Below, piece by piece: positions 18,696 through 27,503 of a stretch of 40,184 bases of DNA (the first letter of the stretch is position 1; each line of letters opens with the position of its first letter). Under the pieces are notes generated by a model. It did no database searches. It had not been told where the DNA came from and worked only from the letters and a program-made list of their open reading frames with translations. Origin of the DNA: Alphaproteobacteria bacterium (lineage in GTDB: Bacteria; Pseudomonadota; Alphaproteobacteria; Micropepsales; Micropepsaceae); the NCBI GenBank assembly GCA_027456965.1, contig DAIDUA010000053.1, positions 1-40,184 of the forward strand, in the 5' to 3' direction. The translations under genes were made by a program, and so were the position numbers.

Positions 18696-18714
18696 AACCA
18701 AACAGACTTTGGTT
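18696..18714. repeat. Perfect inverted repeat between lysE-like and Ntn-hydrolase genes
   Basis: AACCAAA and TTTGGTT form a seven-base stem around CAGAC, followed on the plus strand by TCTCCC. It lies 78 bp past the exporter stop and 118 bp before the Ntn-hydrolase-like gene. It may be a weak terminator for the first or an operator for the second. A 10-bp direct repeat CACAACGTGT (18639-18648 and 18666-18675) lies just upstream. Confidence 0.4.
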
Positions 18715-18831
18715 TCTCCCAATTCCAGGGCGGCTATGACATCCTTTCTCCTGGCGTTTGATCCGCAAGAATGGGGACCGGTCTTGCGAAAAGGGGCGCG
18801 CGCAAAATTGGGCGTGGGATAGGCGCAGGGC

Positions 18832-20085
18832 ATGACTTCCGAAATCGCGGTGATGAACCAACGCGCGGTCGCGCTCGCGGCGGATTCCGCGGTGACCCTG
18901 ATCGACGGTGGTACCGTGGTCGTGCGGAACGACCAGCGCAAGCTCTACAATCTGGTAGAAGGGGCACCCATTGGCGTGATGTTCGTCGGCGTTGCCGACA
19001 TGATGGGGCACCCCTGGGAACATCTGATCGAGTATTTCCAAAAGAAGGCGAAGCAGGAGCCGCTGCAGCATGTCCGCGACTACGCAGTGAAGTTCGCCGG
19101 CATGCTCGACAATCTCGAGGAGTTCTTCCCGCGCGAACGTCAGAAGGACGATTACAAGCGGCTGCTGGCCTCGGTATACCGTTACGTCTTCCATCTTGCG
19201 CAGTACTTGCGAGAAAGCGGCGGCAATGAACGCGCCCAAGTGTCCGACACCGCAATCCTCGAAGAGGCCATCGAGCACGTCTGGAAGACATATCAGTTCC
19301 GCGAGGACGGAAACGTGCGGCGGGATCTCGGCTGTTTCCCGCAAGGCTTCGGCGCGACCGTGGCGCGCAATTACGCTGATGTCATCGGCGAATTGATCGC
19401 TTACGGCTTCTCGCCGTTCAACCTCGACAAAACGGCATTGCAGCAGCTGCGCGACATTGCCGTTTTCTGTGTGATCAAAGACTTGTTTCTGGAAGACGTA
19501 ACCGGGCTCGTATTCGCGGGCTTCGGCTCGGATGAGCGTTATCCGGTGGTCGTTACCTATTTCCTGTCCGCCATCGTGGGCGGTATCGTAAAACGTGCCG
19601 AGGCCAGTGTAGATGCCATCGACAACGCGGTGCGTTCGAAGATACGCGTCTTCGCCGACAGCGAGGTAACCAACGCGTTCATCCGCGGCATCGACTCCAA
19701 CCTGGAACGGCGGTTCTACGGGACGATGCAGATGATGATGTATGGTCTTGTCGACCACGTCATCGGCAGCTTTACGGGAGTCGACGCGGCAAAGCGCGAA
19801 AGCATCCGTGGGCAATTTCGCGACCAGGTCCTGCCGCAGTACTTCAATACCTTTCACAACATGATCGGGGATTACCAGCAGCAGACCTACATCAATCCTG
19901 TCTTGCGCGTGCTTGAAATCGCCGCCCGGTCGGAGCTGGCCGAAACGGCCCGTGAACTTGTCGCCCTCAATGTTTTCAAAAAGCGTATAATGGCGCAGCG
20001 ACAGACTGTCGGCGGTGCCATCGACGTTGCGGTCATCAGTCGCGAAGCCGGGTTTCAGTGGTGGACCAAACAGGTTGGAGGCTGA
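18832..20085 (+). CDS. Putative proteasome-like Ntn-hydrolase with large helical C-terminal region
   Basis: This 417-residue protein is uncharacterised to my knowledge. Its first 60 residues follow the beta-type proteasome/HslV pattern: Met-Thr at the start, a short strand (IAVMN), VALAADSAVTL, then RKLYNL and IGVMFVGVADMM. If Met1 is removed, Thr2 becomes the N-terminal residue. Asp18 then falls exactly at HslV mature position 17, and Lys37 lies three residues beyond the HslV Lys33 position. Glycines sit near the oxyanion-hole position. An in-frame TAG at 18820-18822 excludes longer N-termini. The remaining 300-odd residues look mostly helical and unlike HslV or Anbu. No signal peptide is seen. 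A small gene follows after one base. Function as a protease or amidase is inference from these motifs. Confidence 0.72.
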   Translation: MTSEIAVMNQRAVALAADSAVTLIDGGTVVVRNDQRKLYNLVEGAPIGVMFVGVADMMGHPWEHLIEYFQKKAKQEPLQHVRDYAVKFAGMLDNLEEFFPRERQKDDYKRLLASVYRYVFHLAQYLRESGGNERAQVSDTAILEEAIEHVWKTYQFREDGNVRRDLGCFPQGFGATVARNYADVIGELIAYGFSPFNLDKTALQQLRDIAVFCVIKDLFLEDVTGLVFAGFGSDERYPVVVTYFLSAIVGGIVKRAEASVDAIDNAVRSKIRVFADSEVTNAFIRGIDSNLERRFYGTMQMMMYGLVDHVIGSFTGVDAAKRESIRGQFRDQVLPQYFNTFHNMIGDYQQQTYINPVLRVLEIAARSELAETARELVALNVFKKRIMAQRQTVGGAIDVAVISREAGFQWWTKQVGG

Positions 20086-20086
20086 C

Positions 20087-20482
20087 ATGGCTGAAAGGCA
20101 CAAATCGAGTGAAGGGCCGCTGGCGGAAGGCGCAGAGCGGTTGGACCGCTTGGCGCGCATCGTCAAGGACAGCCAGCTTTCCCGTACCAAGACCGGCGCC
20201 AAGGCACCGACGACCGAGGCGTTTGTGCTCAGTCCGGAAGAGGCCTGGGCCAAGAAATACACGACCCAGTGTATCGGCCCCGTTTGTTTTGGCCCGCTGA
20301 CCGAGCCGCCGCCGTTCGCCAACTTCGCGGCGCCGCCGCTTGGACCGGTCAAAAGCCACGGTTTCACGGCCTCCCGGCCTGCCGAAGGGACGCCTTCGGC
20401 ACGTTCCGCCCCGATCGGCCTTGCCCTAGGAAAGCCCGCCCGTAAGCGTTCCTGGCTCGGCAGGCTGGTCAAGGGACGATAA
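20087..20482 (+). CDS. Small Pro- and Lys/Arg-rich protein, partner of the Ntn-hydrolase-like gene
   Basis: The 131-residue product has no domain I recognise. The N-terminal 35 residues are charged and could form an amphipathic helix (EGAERLDRLARIVKD). The middle is low-complexity and Pro-rich with a Cys62-x4-Cys67 pair (QCIGPVC), and the tail is basic (KPARKRSWLGRLVKGR). It likely has long disordered parts. GGAGG lies five bases before ATG 20087 and the start is one base after the upstream TGA, so both genes are almost certainly one operon. It could be a substrate, adaptor or inhibitor of the hydrolase-like protein, but nothing in the sequence proves this. Confidence 0.75.
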   Translation: MAERHKSSEGPLAEGAERLDRLARIVKDSQLSRTKTGAKAPTTEAFVLSPEEAWAKKYTTQCIGPVCFGPLTEPPPFANFAAPPLGPVKSHGFTASRPAEGTPSARSAPIGLALGKPARKRSWLGRLVKGR

Positions 20483-20581
20483 ATGACCGGAAAGCGGGAT
20501 TAAGTTTGTTTTTATCGGCACTTGCGCGCCTTATGCGCTATTGTCAAAAACTCGGATCGGGATCTAAAGGGAGCACAGGGA

Positions 20582-21127
20582 ATGATGCGTCTCGGGTTCA
20601 TTCTGGCCGCGCTCGTGGCGATGGCGTCGGTTTCGGCCAACGCAGCGGACAGCTCGCTGAGCCAGGCCGCCAACGCGGCCTTTCTCGCGGCAAACGCCAA
20701 CAAACCGGGTGTGGTGACGCGGCCGGACGGTTTGCAGTACCGCATTCTACGCAACGGCTTCGGTAAGCAGCCGAGGCCCCAGGACTATGTGACCGTCTAC
20801 TACACGGGCACGCTCATCAACGGCAAAGTCTTTGACGGCACCGAGGCGGGATTGCCGGTACGCTTCAAGGTCAATCAGCTCATTCCTGGCTGGTCCGAGG
20901 CCCTTTGCCTGATGCGCGTCGGTGACCGCTGGCAACTCGTGATCCCGGCGGGGTTGGCATACGGAGATCGCGGTTCTCCGGACGGTTCTATTCCGCCCAA
21001 TCAGACGCTCGTCTTCGACCTGGAACTGATCAAAGTCGTGCCGCCCAAGATCAAGCCGCATGATCCGAACGATCCGAACGACAAAGGCCAGGACGTCGAC
21101 ATGGGACCCGACGATAGCGGTCAATAG
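20582..21127 (+). CDS. Exported FKBP-type peptidyl-prolyl isomerase
   Basis: A signal peptide (residues 1-21, ending SANA) is followed by a short linker helix rich in Ala and Asn and one FKBP domain of about 100 residues: LQYRILRNGFGKQP, VTVYYTGTLINGKVFDGT, LIPGWSEALCLMRVGDRWQLVIPAGLAYGDRG and LVFDLELIKV. The active-site aromatic and Asp positions (Tyr, Phe-Asp, Trp) are present. The enzyme catalyses proline isomerisation in periplasmic folding. The C-terminus has tandem DPNDPND and an acidic end. The start uses ATG 20582 after AAGGGAG. The GH17-GT2 gene begins 22 bp downstream, so cotranscription is likely. Confidence 0.92.
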   Translation: MMRLGFILAALVAMASVSANAADSSLSQAANAAFLAANANKPGVVTRPDGLQYRILRNGFGKQPRPQDYVTVYYTGTLINGKVFDGTEAGLPVRFKVNQLIPGWSEALCLMRVGDRWQLVIPAGLAYGDRGSPDGSIPPNQTLVFDLELIKVVPPKIKPHDPNDPNDKGQDVDMGPDDSGQ

Positions 21128-21149
21128 TCCGGCCGGAGCGACGTAGACC

Positions 21150-23798
21150 GTGTTTAAACCATTCCGTCGCTGGTTTCGTTCGTACGGCGGGACGCTGCGC
21201 ATCGCCGTCGCGCTGCTTCTCGTGGTCGGCGCAAGCGCTCTGTTCTGGGCCAGCCGCGACTACACGGTTGTCGCGCCCGACTGGGACGGGCTCGTGCGCG
21301 GGGTCACCTACAATCCCAGCCATTGCTTCACTTTTGCCGAGTCCAAGCATGTCTCGCCGGAGCGGATCAATGCGGACATGGCGCAATTGTCGCGGATCAC
21401 CGGGCACATCCGCACCTATACGGTCTCTGACGGCCTCGACAAAGTACCTGAGATCGCGCGCCGCTACGGGCTGACCGTTTCGCTCGGCATCTGGATCGGA
21501 CCAGACCTGGTGAAGAATGAGCGCGAGATCAACAAAGCGCTCAAGGTCGTGCTGGCCAATCGCCGTGTCATTGATCGCGTCATCGTCGGCAACGAATCCA
21601 TCATGCGCGGCGACGTAACCGCCAATCAGTTGAATACTTACATTAAACGCGTGCGCGACGCGTTGCCGGCGCGCATCAAGGTCACCACGGCCGAGACTTG
21701 GTCGACTTGGCTGTTGCATCCGGAGATCGGAAAATATGTCGACGTCGTGTTCGTGCACCTGCTGCCTTATTGGGAAGGCACAGACGTGCGGCACGCACTC
21801 GCCTTTCTGCAGCGCGCCTACGACAATGTGCAGGCGGAATTTCCAAACAAGCCTATCGTTATCGGCGAGGCGGGTTGGCCGTCGGAAGGTCGCACTAAAG
21901 GAGCGGCTGAAGCCTCGCTCGCCAATGAGGCCTATTTTATCCGTAATTTCGTGCAGCTGGCGCTGAACAAGGGCTACGACTATTACCTCATCGAAGCCTA
22001 CGATCAGCCATGGAAGGCGGGCAGCGAGGGGACAGTCGGTGCTTACTGGGGGCTGTTCGACGCCAGCGGCAATCCCAAATTCCCGTTCACGGGCCTGCTG
22101 CGCTCTTTCCCGGAATGGCGCAGCTATACGCTGCTCGCGGCCATTTTCACGCTGCTGCTTGGTTTGCTGATCCTGGGGCGGATGCCGCGCGTTCGTCAGA
22201 CGGGCTACATCGTGATGGGCGGACTGGTCGCGCTTGTCACCACCGGCCTGCTTCTGGTGATTGACGCGACGACGCTCGACTACATCGACCCTGCCGACAT
22301 TGCGATGATTTTGGCTATGTCGCCGTTGGTATTCCTGGCCTCGGCCGTGATTTTAACCGAAGGCGTCGAGTTGGCTTCCAGTCTATGGCGCGTGGAGCGG
22401 CGTGCCGTACGCGCGGCGATTCCAGAAGCCAGTCCGCGCGTCTCGGTGCATGTGCCGTGCTACAACGAACCCCCCATAATGGTGATCGACACGCTCGATG
22501 CGTTGGCGCGGCTCGATTACGACAATTTCGAAGTTATCGTCCTCGATAACAACACGCCGGATCCGGAAACTTGGCGTCCGGTGGAAGCCCATTGCGCGAC
22601 GCTCGGGCCGCGCTTCCGCTTCTACCATTATGACAAAGTGCAGGGCTTCAAGGCCGGTGCGTTGAACAAGGCGCTGCAGTTGACTTGGCACGACGTGAAA
22701 TACATCGCGGTCATCGACAGCGACTATCGCGTGGAGACCAACTGGCTGCGTTTGACCTTACCGCTGTTCGCAGCGCCCGATATCGCTCTGGTGCAGGGCC
22801 CGCAGGATTACAGCGACGCCGAAACAAGCGTCTTCAAGGCGATGGCATACGAAGAATACCGCGGCTTCTTCCAGATCGGTATGGTGGAGCGCAACGAGCA
22901 CAACGCCATCATCCAGCACGGCACCATGACGATCGTGCGGAAGGATGCGCTGGAGGAGGTTGGCGGCTGGAGTACCTGGTGCATCACAGAAGATACGGAA
23001 CTCGGCCTTAAGCTTTTCGAGGCCGGCTATGGCGCCGCCTACATTCCGCTGAGCATGGGCCAGGGGCTGATCCCCGACACGCTGAAAGCCTTCCAGAGCC
23101 AGCGCTATCGCTGGGTCTACGGCGCCATGCAAATCCTGAAGCGTCATGCAGGCGCCATTTTTCTCGGCCGTGCGCGACTATCATGGGCCCAGCGCTATCA
23201 GTTCCTGAGCGGTTGGCTGCCGTGGATATCCGACGGGCTAGGGATGGTTGTTACCCTGATGGCGCTGGTGTGGACGCTCATGATGTGGGCCGCGCCGCGT
23301 TACGTCTATGTGCCGATGCCCGCCTTGTCGGCAGCGGCTCTGGCTCTGTTCCTTGCCAAGACTCTGAAAACCCTGCTGCTCTATCCGCAGAAGGTGCGGT
23401 CCGGTGTCAAGGGGGCGGTGATGGCGTCGGTCGCCGGCCTGTCGCTGACGCATACAGTAGGTAAAGCCGTGTGGGCCGGTCTGTTCACGAGCGGTAAACC
23501 GTTCCTCCGCACGCCGAAATGCGCCGACCAGGCGCTGCTAAGTCAGGCGCTGCGCGGCGTATGGCAGGAGTCGACGTTGTTCGTTCTGTGCATTCTCGCG
23601 ATCATGTCCGTCCTCGCCACGGGCCGGCTCGACGACCCAGCTGCCTTGCTCTGGATCGTGATGTTGGGTGTGCAGTGCCTGCCTTATGCGGCCACCATCG
23701 TGACCGCAGTGATCAGCGCGCGCTCCAATGCCAGGGATCGTCACGCGCCGACTCTGCCTGCTGCGACGACCCCCACGACATTGCCGAAGGCGGCGTAG
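21150..23798 (+). CDS. GH17-GT2 fusion, putative beta-glucan synthase/remodelling protein (NdvC-like)
   Basis: The 882-residue protein joins two enzymes. After one N-terminal membrane helix (about 17-34), a GH17 domain (about 48-310) carries the proton donor in VGNES and the nucleophile in IGEAGWPSEG. Three membrane helices (about 325-405) lead into a GT2 domain with VPCYNEPP, the DxD motif IDSDYR, the general-base segment ITEDTELGL and QSQRYRW. Further membrane helices follow. This architecture resembles Bradyrhizobium NdvC, involved in beta-(1,3)(1,6)-glucan synthesis. The GT2 part would polymerise glucose from a nucleotide sugar inside, and the GH17 part would transfer or branch glucan outside. 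The start is GTG 21150, with GGAG 11 bases upstream. Confidence 0.9.
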   Translation: MFKPFRRWFRSYGGTLRIAVALLLVVGASALFWASRDYTVVAPDWDGLVRGVTYNPSHCFTFAESKHVSPERINADMAQLSRITGHIRTYTVSDGLDKVPEIARRYGLTVSLGIWIGPDLVKNEREINKALKVVLANRRVIDRVIVGNESIMRGDVTANQLNTYIKRVRDALPARIKVTTAETWSTWLLHPEIGKYVDVVFVHLLPYWEGTDVRHALAFLQRAYDNVQAEFPNKPIVIGEAGWPSEGRTKGAAEASLANEAYFIRNFVQLALNKGYDYYLIEAYDQPWKAGSEGTVGAYWGLFDASGNPKFPFTGLLRSFPEWRSYTLLAAIFTLLLGLLILGRMPRVRQTGYIVMGGLVALVTTGLLLVIDATTLDYIDPADIAMILAMSPLVFLASAVILTEGVELASSLWRVERRAVRAAIPEASPRVSVHVPCYNEPPIMVIDTLDALARLDYDNFEVIVLDNNTPDPETWRPVEAHCATLGPRFRFYHYDKVQGFKAGALNKALQLTWHDVKYIAVIDSDYRVETNWLRLTLPLFAAPDIALVQGPQDYSDAETSVFKAMAYEEYRGFFQIGMVERNEHNAIIQHGTMTIVRKDALEEVGGWSTWCITEDTELGLKLFEAGYGAAYIPLSMGQGLIPDTLKAFQSQRYRWVYGAMQILKRHAGAIFLGRARLSWAQRYQFLSGWLPWISDGLGMVVTLMALVWTLMMWAAPRYVYVPMPALSAAALALFLAKTLKTLLLYPQKVRSGVKGAVMASVAGLSLTHTVGKAVWAGLFTSGKPFLRTPKCADQALLSQALRGVWQESTLFVLCILAIMSVLATGRLDDPAALLWIVMLGVQCLPYAATIVTAVISARSNARDRHAPTLPAATTPTTLPKAA

Positions 23799-23802
23799 AG
23801 AG

Positions 23803-24549
23803 TCAGCCGCGGCCGACGAAGGGCATGCCGTTAGCCATGATGGTGAGACTCAAAACATTCGTATCGAGCGGTAGATTCGCCATACAGAGTACGGCGTCGG
23901 CGACATGGCGCACATCGATCACGGGTTCGGACGCGACCGTCCCGTTCGCTTGTAGCACGCCGCTGGTCATTGCGCTGGCCATGGCAGTTGCGGCATTGCC
24001 GATGTCAATCTGGCCGCAGGCGATGTCGTAGGCTCGCCCGTCGAGGGAGAGGGACTTTGTCAATCCGGTCATTGCGTGCTTGGTCGCTGTGTACGGCGCC
24101 GACAACGGACGCGGCGTATGCGCCGAGATCGAACCGTTGTTAATGATCCGGCCGCCTCTCTGGTGCTGTTCTTTCATCTGCCGGAACGCGGCGCGGGCAC
24201 AGAGGAAGGCGCCGGTCAGATTGACCGCGACCACAGTGTTCCACTGCGACAGGCTTAGCTCTTCGACTGGAATGAATGGCGCACCGGTGCCGGCGTTGTT
24301 GAACAACAAATCCAGTCGACCGAAACGCTCGACAGTTTCGCGGAACAAGGTCGCGACGGCGTCCTCATCGCTCACGTCGGTCGGCAGGACGAGTGTTCGC
24401 GCGGGATCGCCTGCGTCGGATGCGGTCTGGTTGAGCGCCGCTTTGCGCCGTCCCGCGAGTGCAACCAGAAAGCCGGCGCTGACCAGGCGCAACGCGACGG
24501 CGCGCCCAATGCCGCTTCCGGCTCCGGTGACGATGGCAATCTTGTTCAT
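23803..24549 (-). CDS. SDR-family oxidoreductase
   Basis: The 248-residue classical short-chain dehydrogenase has the nucleotide motif TGAGSGIG (residues 9-16), NNAG near 88, catalytic Ser in [10 protein letters not shown] and Tyr-x3-Lys in YTATK. It uses NAD(P)H to reduce or oxidise a carbonyl or alcohol; the substrate cannot be told. An Asp at the end of strand beta-2 is missing and Arg-Arg is present (GRRKA), which favours NADP. The start overlaps the FAD-oxidase stop by one base (TAATG), and the gene ends four bases from the GH17-GT2 stop on the other strand. Confidence 0.9.
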   Translation of the reverse strand: MNKIAIVTGAGSGIGRAVALRLVSAGFLVALAGRRKAALNQTASDAGDPARTLVLPTDVSDEDAVATLFRETVERFGRLDLLFNNAGTGAPFIPVEELSLSQWNTVVAVNLTGAFLCARAAFRQMKEQHQRGGRIINNGSISAHTPRPLSAPYTATKHAMTGLTKSLSLDGRAYDIACGQIDIGNAATAMASAMTSGVLQANGTVASEPVIDVRHVADAVLCMANLPLDTNVLSLTIMANGMPFVGRG

Positions 24550-25949
24550 TACTCCGGCACCAGCTTGCCTGGGTTGAGAATATTTTTGGGATCGAGCGAG
24601 CCCTTCAGCGTTCTCATGAGATCAAGTTCCACAGGACTTTTATAGCGGGCAAGGTCCGCGCGCTTCATGACCCCGATACCATGCTCGGCGCTGAACGAAC
24701 CGCCGAAATCGCGCACGACATCGTGCACGACGCGGGCGATTTCGTCCCAGCGTGCGAGGAAGGATGCCATGTCGGCGTCCTTCGCCGCCTGGATATTGAA
24801 ATGGATGTTGCCGTCGCCGAGATGCCCGAAAGGCACGGGACGCGCGCTGGGCAGCGCGACCTTGACCGCCGCAATACTCTTGGCAATAAAGTCTGCGACG
24901 GCGGAGACGGGCACCGAGACATCGTGTTTGAGCGACGGCCCTTCCTTCTTCTGCGCTTCCGACATGCTTTCGCGCAGCTTCCACAATGCCGCGCGCTGCG
25001 TCTCGCTCGACGCAATCACTGCGTCGCTCGCCAGGCCGTCAGACAAGGCCGTCGCGAGCGCGGCTTCGAACACCGCCTCGACGCCGGCCGCACCCGACGC
25101 CTCGCATAGCACGTACCACGTCGCCGGCGTGCGGAACGGGTCGACGGTTCCGGCGATGTGCTTGAGTACGAACTCCATTCCGATCAGCGGCAGGATCTCG
25201 AACGCGTTGACGAGGCTGCCAGTCGCTCCCTGCACGCGCGCCAGAAGCGTCAGCGCGGCGTTCACATCCGGCACCGCGAGGAAGGCCGTACAACGCGTTG
25301 CCGGTTTGGGGAACAGTTTCAGCGCCGCAGCGGTGACGATGCCGAGCGTACCTTCGGCGCCAATGAAGAGCTGCTTCAGATCATAGCCGGTATTGTCTTT
25401 GCGCAGCGTGCGCAGCAAATCGAGCACCCGTCCGTCGGCTAGGACAACTTCAAGGCCCAGTATCTGCTCGCGTGCCATGCCGTAGCGCAACACATTCACG
25501 CCGCCGGCATTGGTCGAAATCGTTCCACCGATGGTGCAGCTTCCCTCCGCGGCCAAGCTCAAGGGTAGCAACAGACCGCTGTCGTTCGCCGCGCACTGCG
25601 CCGTCGCCAGGATGACGCCGGCCTCAGCGATCATGCTCGCGTCTGCGGCGTCGACCGCACGGATGCGGTTCAGCCGTGACAGGCTCAGCAATACTTCACC
25701 ATCGAACGGGATTTGGCCGCCGACGAGACCGGTGTTTCCAGCCTGCGGCACAACGGGCGTTCGTGTCTCATTGCAGATTGCGAGGACAGCGGATACTTCC
25801 GCCGTCGTGGTCGGCTTCAACATCAGCGTCGCGCGACCTTTGTACTTGCTGCGCCATTCTTCGAGATGCGGCGCGATCTCGGCCGGGTCCTCCGTGAACC
25901 CCCGGGGTCCAACTGCGGCTCTCAGTCTTGCGACAATCTCGTCGTTCAT
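24549..25949 (-). CDS. FAD-binding oxidase, GlcD/D-2-hydroxyacid dehydrogenase type
   Basis: The 466-residue protein has a PCMH-type FAD domain with [48 protein letters not shown] and [15 protein letters not shown]. The C-terminal cap/metal region contains [14 protein letters not shown] and [12 protein letters not shown]. It should oxidise a D-2-hydroxy acid such as D-lactate, glycolate or D-2-hydroxyglutarate, passing electrons to a quinone or flavoprotein. The exact substrate is open. It overlaps Sua5 upstream by four bases and the SDR downstream by one, forming a tight operon. Confidence 0.92.
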   Translation of the reverse strand: MNDEIVARLRAAVGPRGFTEDPAEIAPHLEEWRSKYKGRATLMLKPTTTAEVSAVLAICNETRTPVVPQAGNTGLVGGQIPFDGEVLLSLSRLNRIRAVDAADASMIAEAGVILATAQCAANDSGLLLPLSLAAEGSCTIGGTISTNAGGVNVLRYGMAREQILGLEVVLADGRVLDLLRTLRKDNTGYDLKQLFIGAEGTLGIVTAAALKLFPKPATRCTAFLAVPDVNAALTLLARVQGATGSLVNAFEILPLIGMEFVLKHIAGTVDPFRTPATWYVLCEASGAAGVEAVFEAALATALSDGLASDAVIASSETQRAALWKLRESMSEAQKKEGPSLKHDVSVPVSAVADFIAKSIAAVKVALPSARPVPFGHLGDGNIHFNIQAAKDADMASFLARWDEIARVVHDVVRDFGGSFSAEHGIGVMKRADLARYKSPVELDLMRTLKGSLDPKNILNPGKLVPE

Positions 25950-26917
25950 AGCGTGGCCTCGCGGGGTGCCGCGGCGCGGATTAACCTGTCGTTGATGGCC
26001 TCACCCAGTCCGTCGAACGGGATGGGCATGACGGCAATTGCCGTTGCGCCTTCTGCGTCGAGAGATCGCAGCATAGCGAACAGATTGGCCGCCGCTTCGG
26101 CCAGATCGCCGCATGGACTTAGATTCAGTGTCCGGCGTGCGGTAGGGGCCGCCGGTCCGAAGGCGAGCAGTGCTTCGTCTGCGGATGCATCTTGTGCGTT
26201 CAGCCGCAGCGCCGCTCGCGGTGCATAATGGCTGGCGAGACGGCCGGGCGAGGTGACCGTCCCGCTGACAGATGCCGCGAGCGGCCCCGTGATTTTTTCG
26301 ATGACTGCGCGGGCCACGGCCCCGGGGCGCAGTAAAACGGGCTGGCTGTCTTCAAAGCCGATTACCGTCGATTCGATGCCGATAGGGGTGGCCCCACCGT
26401 CAAGGACCAGATTCACCTGTCCACGCAGGCTCTCGGCGACATGCGCCGCGCTGGTGGCGGTCACCGCACCGGAGCGGTTGGCGCTGGGAGCGGCCAAAGG
26501 CACGCCAGCCTCGGCGATCAGCCGTGCAGCCACTGGGTGAGAGGGCGCGCGCATGGCCACGGTCTCCAGTCCTGCGCTTACCAGATGCGACAGGCGGCAC
26601 CCGGCACGGCGCGGCAGAACCAGCGTAAGCGCCCCTGGCCAGAAGGCCTCTGCAAGCTCGGACGCCAGCGGTGAAAATGTTGCAAATTCTTGTCCTTGCT
26701 CAACATCCTTCACGTGAACAATGAGGGGATTGAAGCGGGGCCGTCCCTTCGCCGCGAAAATGGCTGCCACGGCACGGCCATTGGTGGCGTCGGCCCCTAA
26801 TCCGTAAACGGTTTCGGTCGGGAATGCGACCAATTGGCCTTCACGGAGCAATTTCGCCGCAACGGCAATCGCCGCGGAATCTGCGGTGCGTGCGGCGACA
26901 ACATTGATATCAGTCAT
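25946..26917 (-). CDS. Threonylcarbamoyl-AMP synthase, Sua5 type
   Basis: The enzyme makes threonylcarbamoyl-adenylate from threonine, bicarbonate and ATP for the t6A37 modification of tRNA. The 323-residue protein has the YrdC domain with LVAFPTETVYGLGADATN, KGRPRFNPLIVHV, WPGALTLVLPRR and PSANRSGAVTATSAAHV. After the linker SPGRLASHYAPR comes a short Sua5 domain, so it is the two-domain Sua5 type and not short TsaC. It heads the operon with the FAD oxidase and SDR. The functional link among the three is not obvious. Confidence 0.94.
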   Translation of the reverse strand: MTDINVVAARTADSAAIAVAAKLLREGQLVAFPTETVYGLGADATNGRAVAAIFAAKGRPRFNPLIVHVKDVEQGQEFATFSPLASELAEAFWPGALTLVLPRRAGCRLSHLVSAGLETVAMRAPSHPVAARLIAEAGVPLAAPSANRSGAVTATSAAHVAESLRGQVNLVLDGGATPIGIESTVIGFEDSQPVLLRPGAVARAVIEKITGPLAASVSGTVTSPGRLASHYAPRAALRLNAQDASADEALLAFGPAAPTARRTLNLSPCGDLAEAAANLFAMLRSLDAEGATAIAVMPIPFDGLGEAINDRLIRAAAPREATL

Positions 26918-26948
26918 GACGGCAATCTACCGCGCTGCGACGTCCGGG

Positions 26949-27503
26949 TCAGCTTTTAGTCGCCGTGAGGTCCACCCTGACCGTGACAGCGTGCGCCACG
27001 GGTGCGGGGGCTGCCCATTCGCCCTGTCCGACGCCGTACGCGGTTCGGTCCAGGACCGTCGTGCCGGTCATCCGGACCTGGTTCCCGTTGAAGGCCAGCT
27101 TGAACGGCATACGAACGGGCTGGGTCACGCCTCGAATCGTCAGATTGCCATTGGCCATATAGGAACCATCCGCCAAGCGTTCGAGTTTTGTAGTTTTGAA
27201 GCGCGCGGTGGGAAATTTGTCCACTGCGAAGCCATAAGCGCCTTTCAGGCCGTCGTCGTTGTCGTGCGAATCCGACGCCTCGCTGGCAAGATAGATAGTC
27301 GCCGCCACGTGGGAATGGGCGAGGTCGGCGGGATCAAAGTTGATGTCCGCCTTCCATTTGTGAAATACGCCGACAAACGGCTCGTTGCTCCACGCCACGG
27401 TGAAACTGAGCTCACTCTTGGAGGAGTCAACCGTCCAGTGTGCGCCTAGGGCGGGCGCCGCCGTGAGCGCGAGGAACGCCGCGGCGCCGAAAAGACGCTT
27501 CAA
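26949..27503 (-). CDS. YceI-family periplasmic lipid-binding-like protein
   Basis: A signal peptide (residues 1-20, ending ALGA) precedes a lipocalin-like YceI domain: HWTVDSSKSELSFTVAWSNEPFVGVFHKWKADINFDPADL, GAYGFAVDKFPTARFKTTKLE, and LTIRGVTQPVRMPFKLAF. YceI proteins bind polyisoprenoid or other lipids in the periplasm. It overlaps the cytochrome b561 stop by four bases, and a second YceI lies just upstream of the cytochrome. YceI next to cytochrome b561 is a common pairing, suggesting a shared quinone- or isoprenoid-linked role, which is inference. Confidence 0.9.
   Translation of the reverse strand: MKRLFGAAAFLALTAAPALGAHWTVDSSKSELSFTVAWSNEPFVGVFHKWKADINFDPADLAHSHVAATIYLASEASDSHDNDDGLKGAYGFAVDKFPTARFKTTKLERLADGSYMANGNLTIRGVTQPVRMPFKLAFNGNQVRMTGTTVLDRTAYGVGQGEWAAPAPVAHAVTVRVDLTATKS

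Noticed and set aside
20188-20359. Partner gene as part of a longer frame starting at 20015
   Set aside because: The upstream start lies inside the Ntn-hydrolase-like gene. ATG 20087 has an ideal ribosome binding site one base after the upstream stop.
18496-20472. 658-codon open frame antisense to the Ntn-hydrolase-like and small partner genes
   Set aside because: It is long, but spans three plus-strand genes and their gaps. The translation is His/Arg/Asp-rich without motifs, and the plus-strand genes have good ribosome binding sites and motif support.
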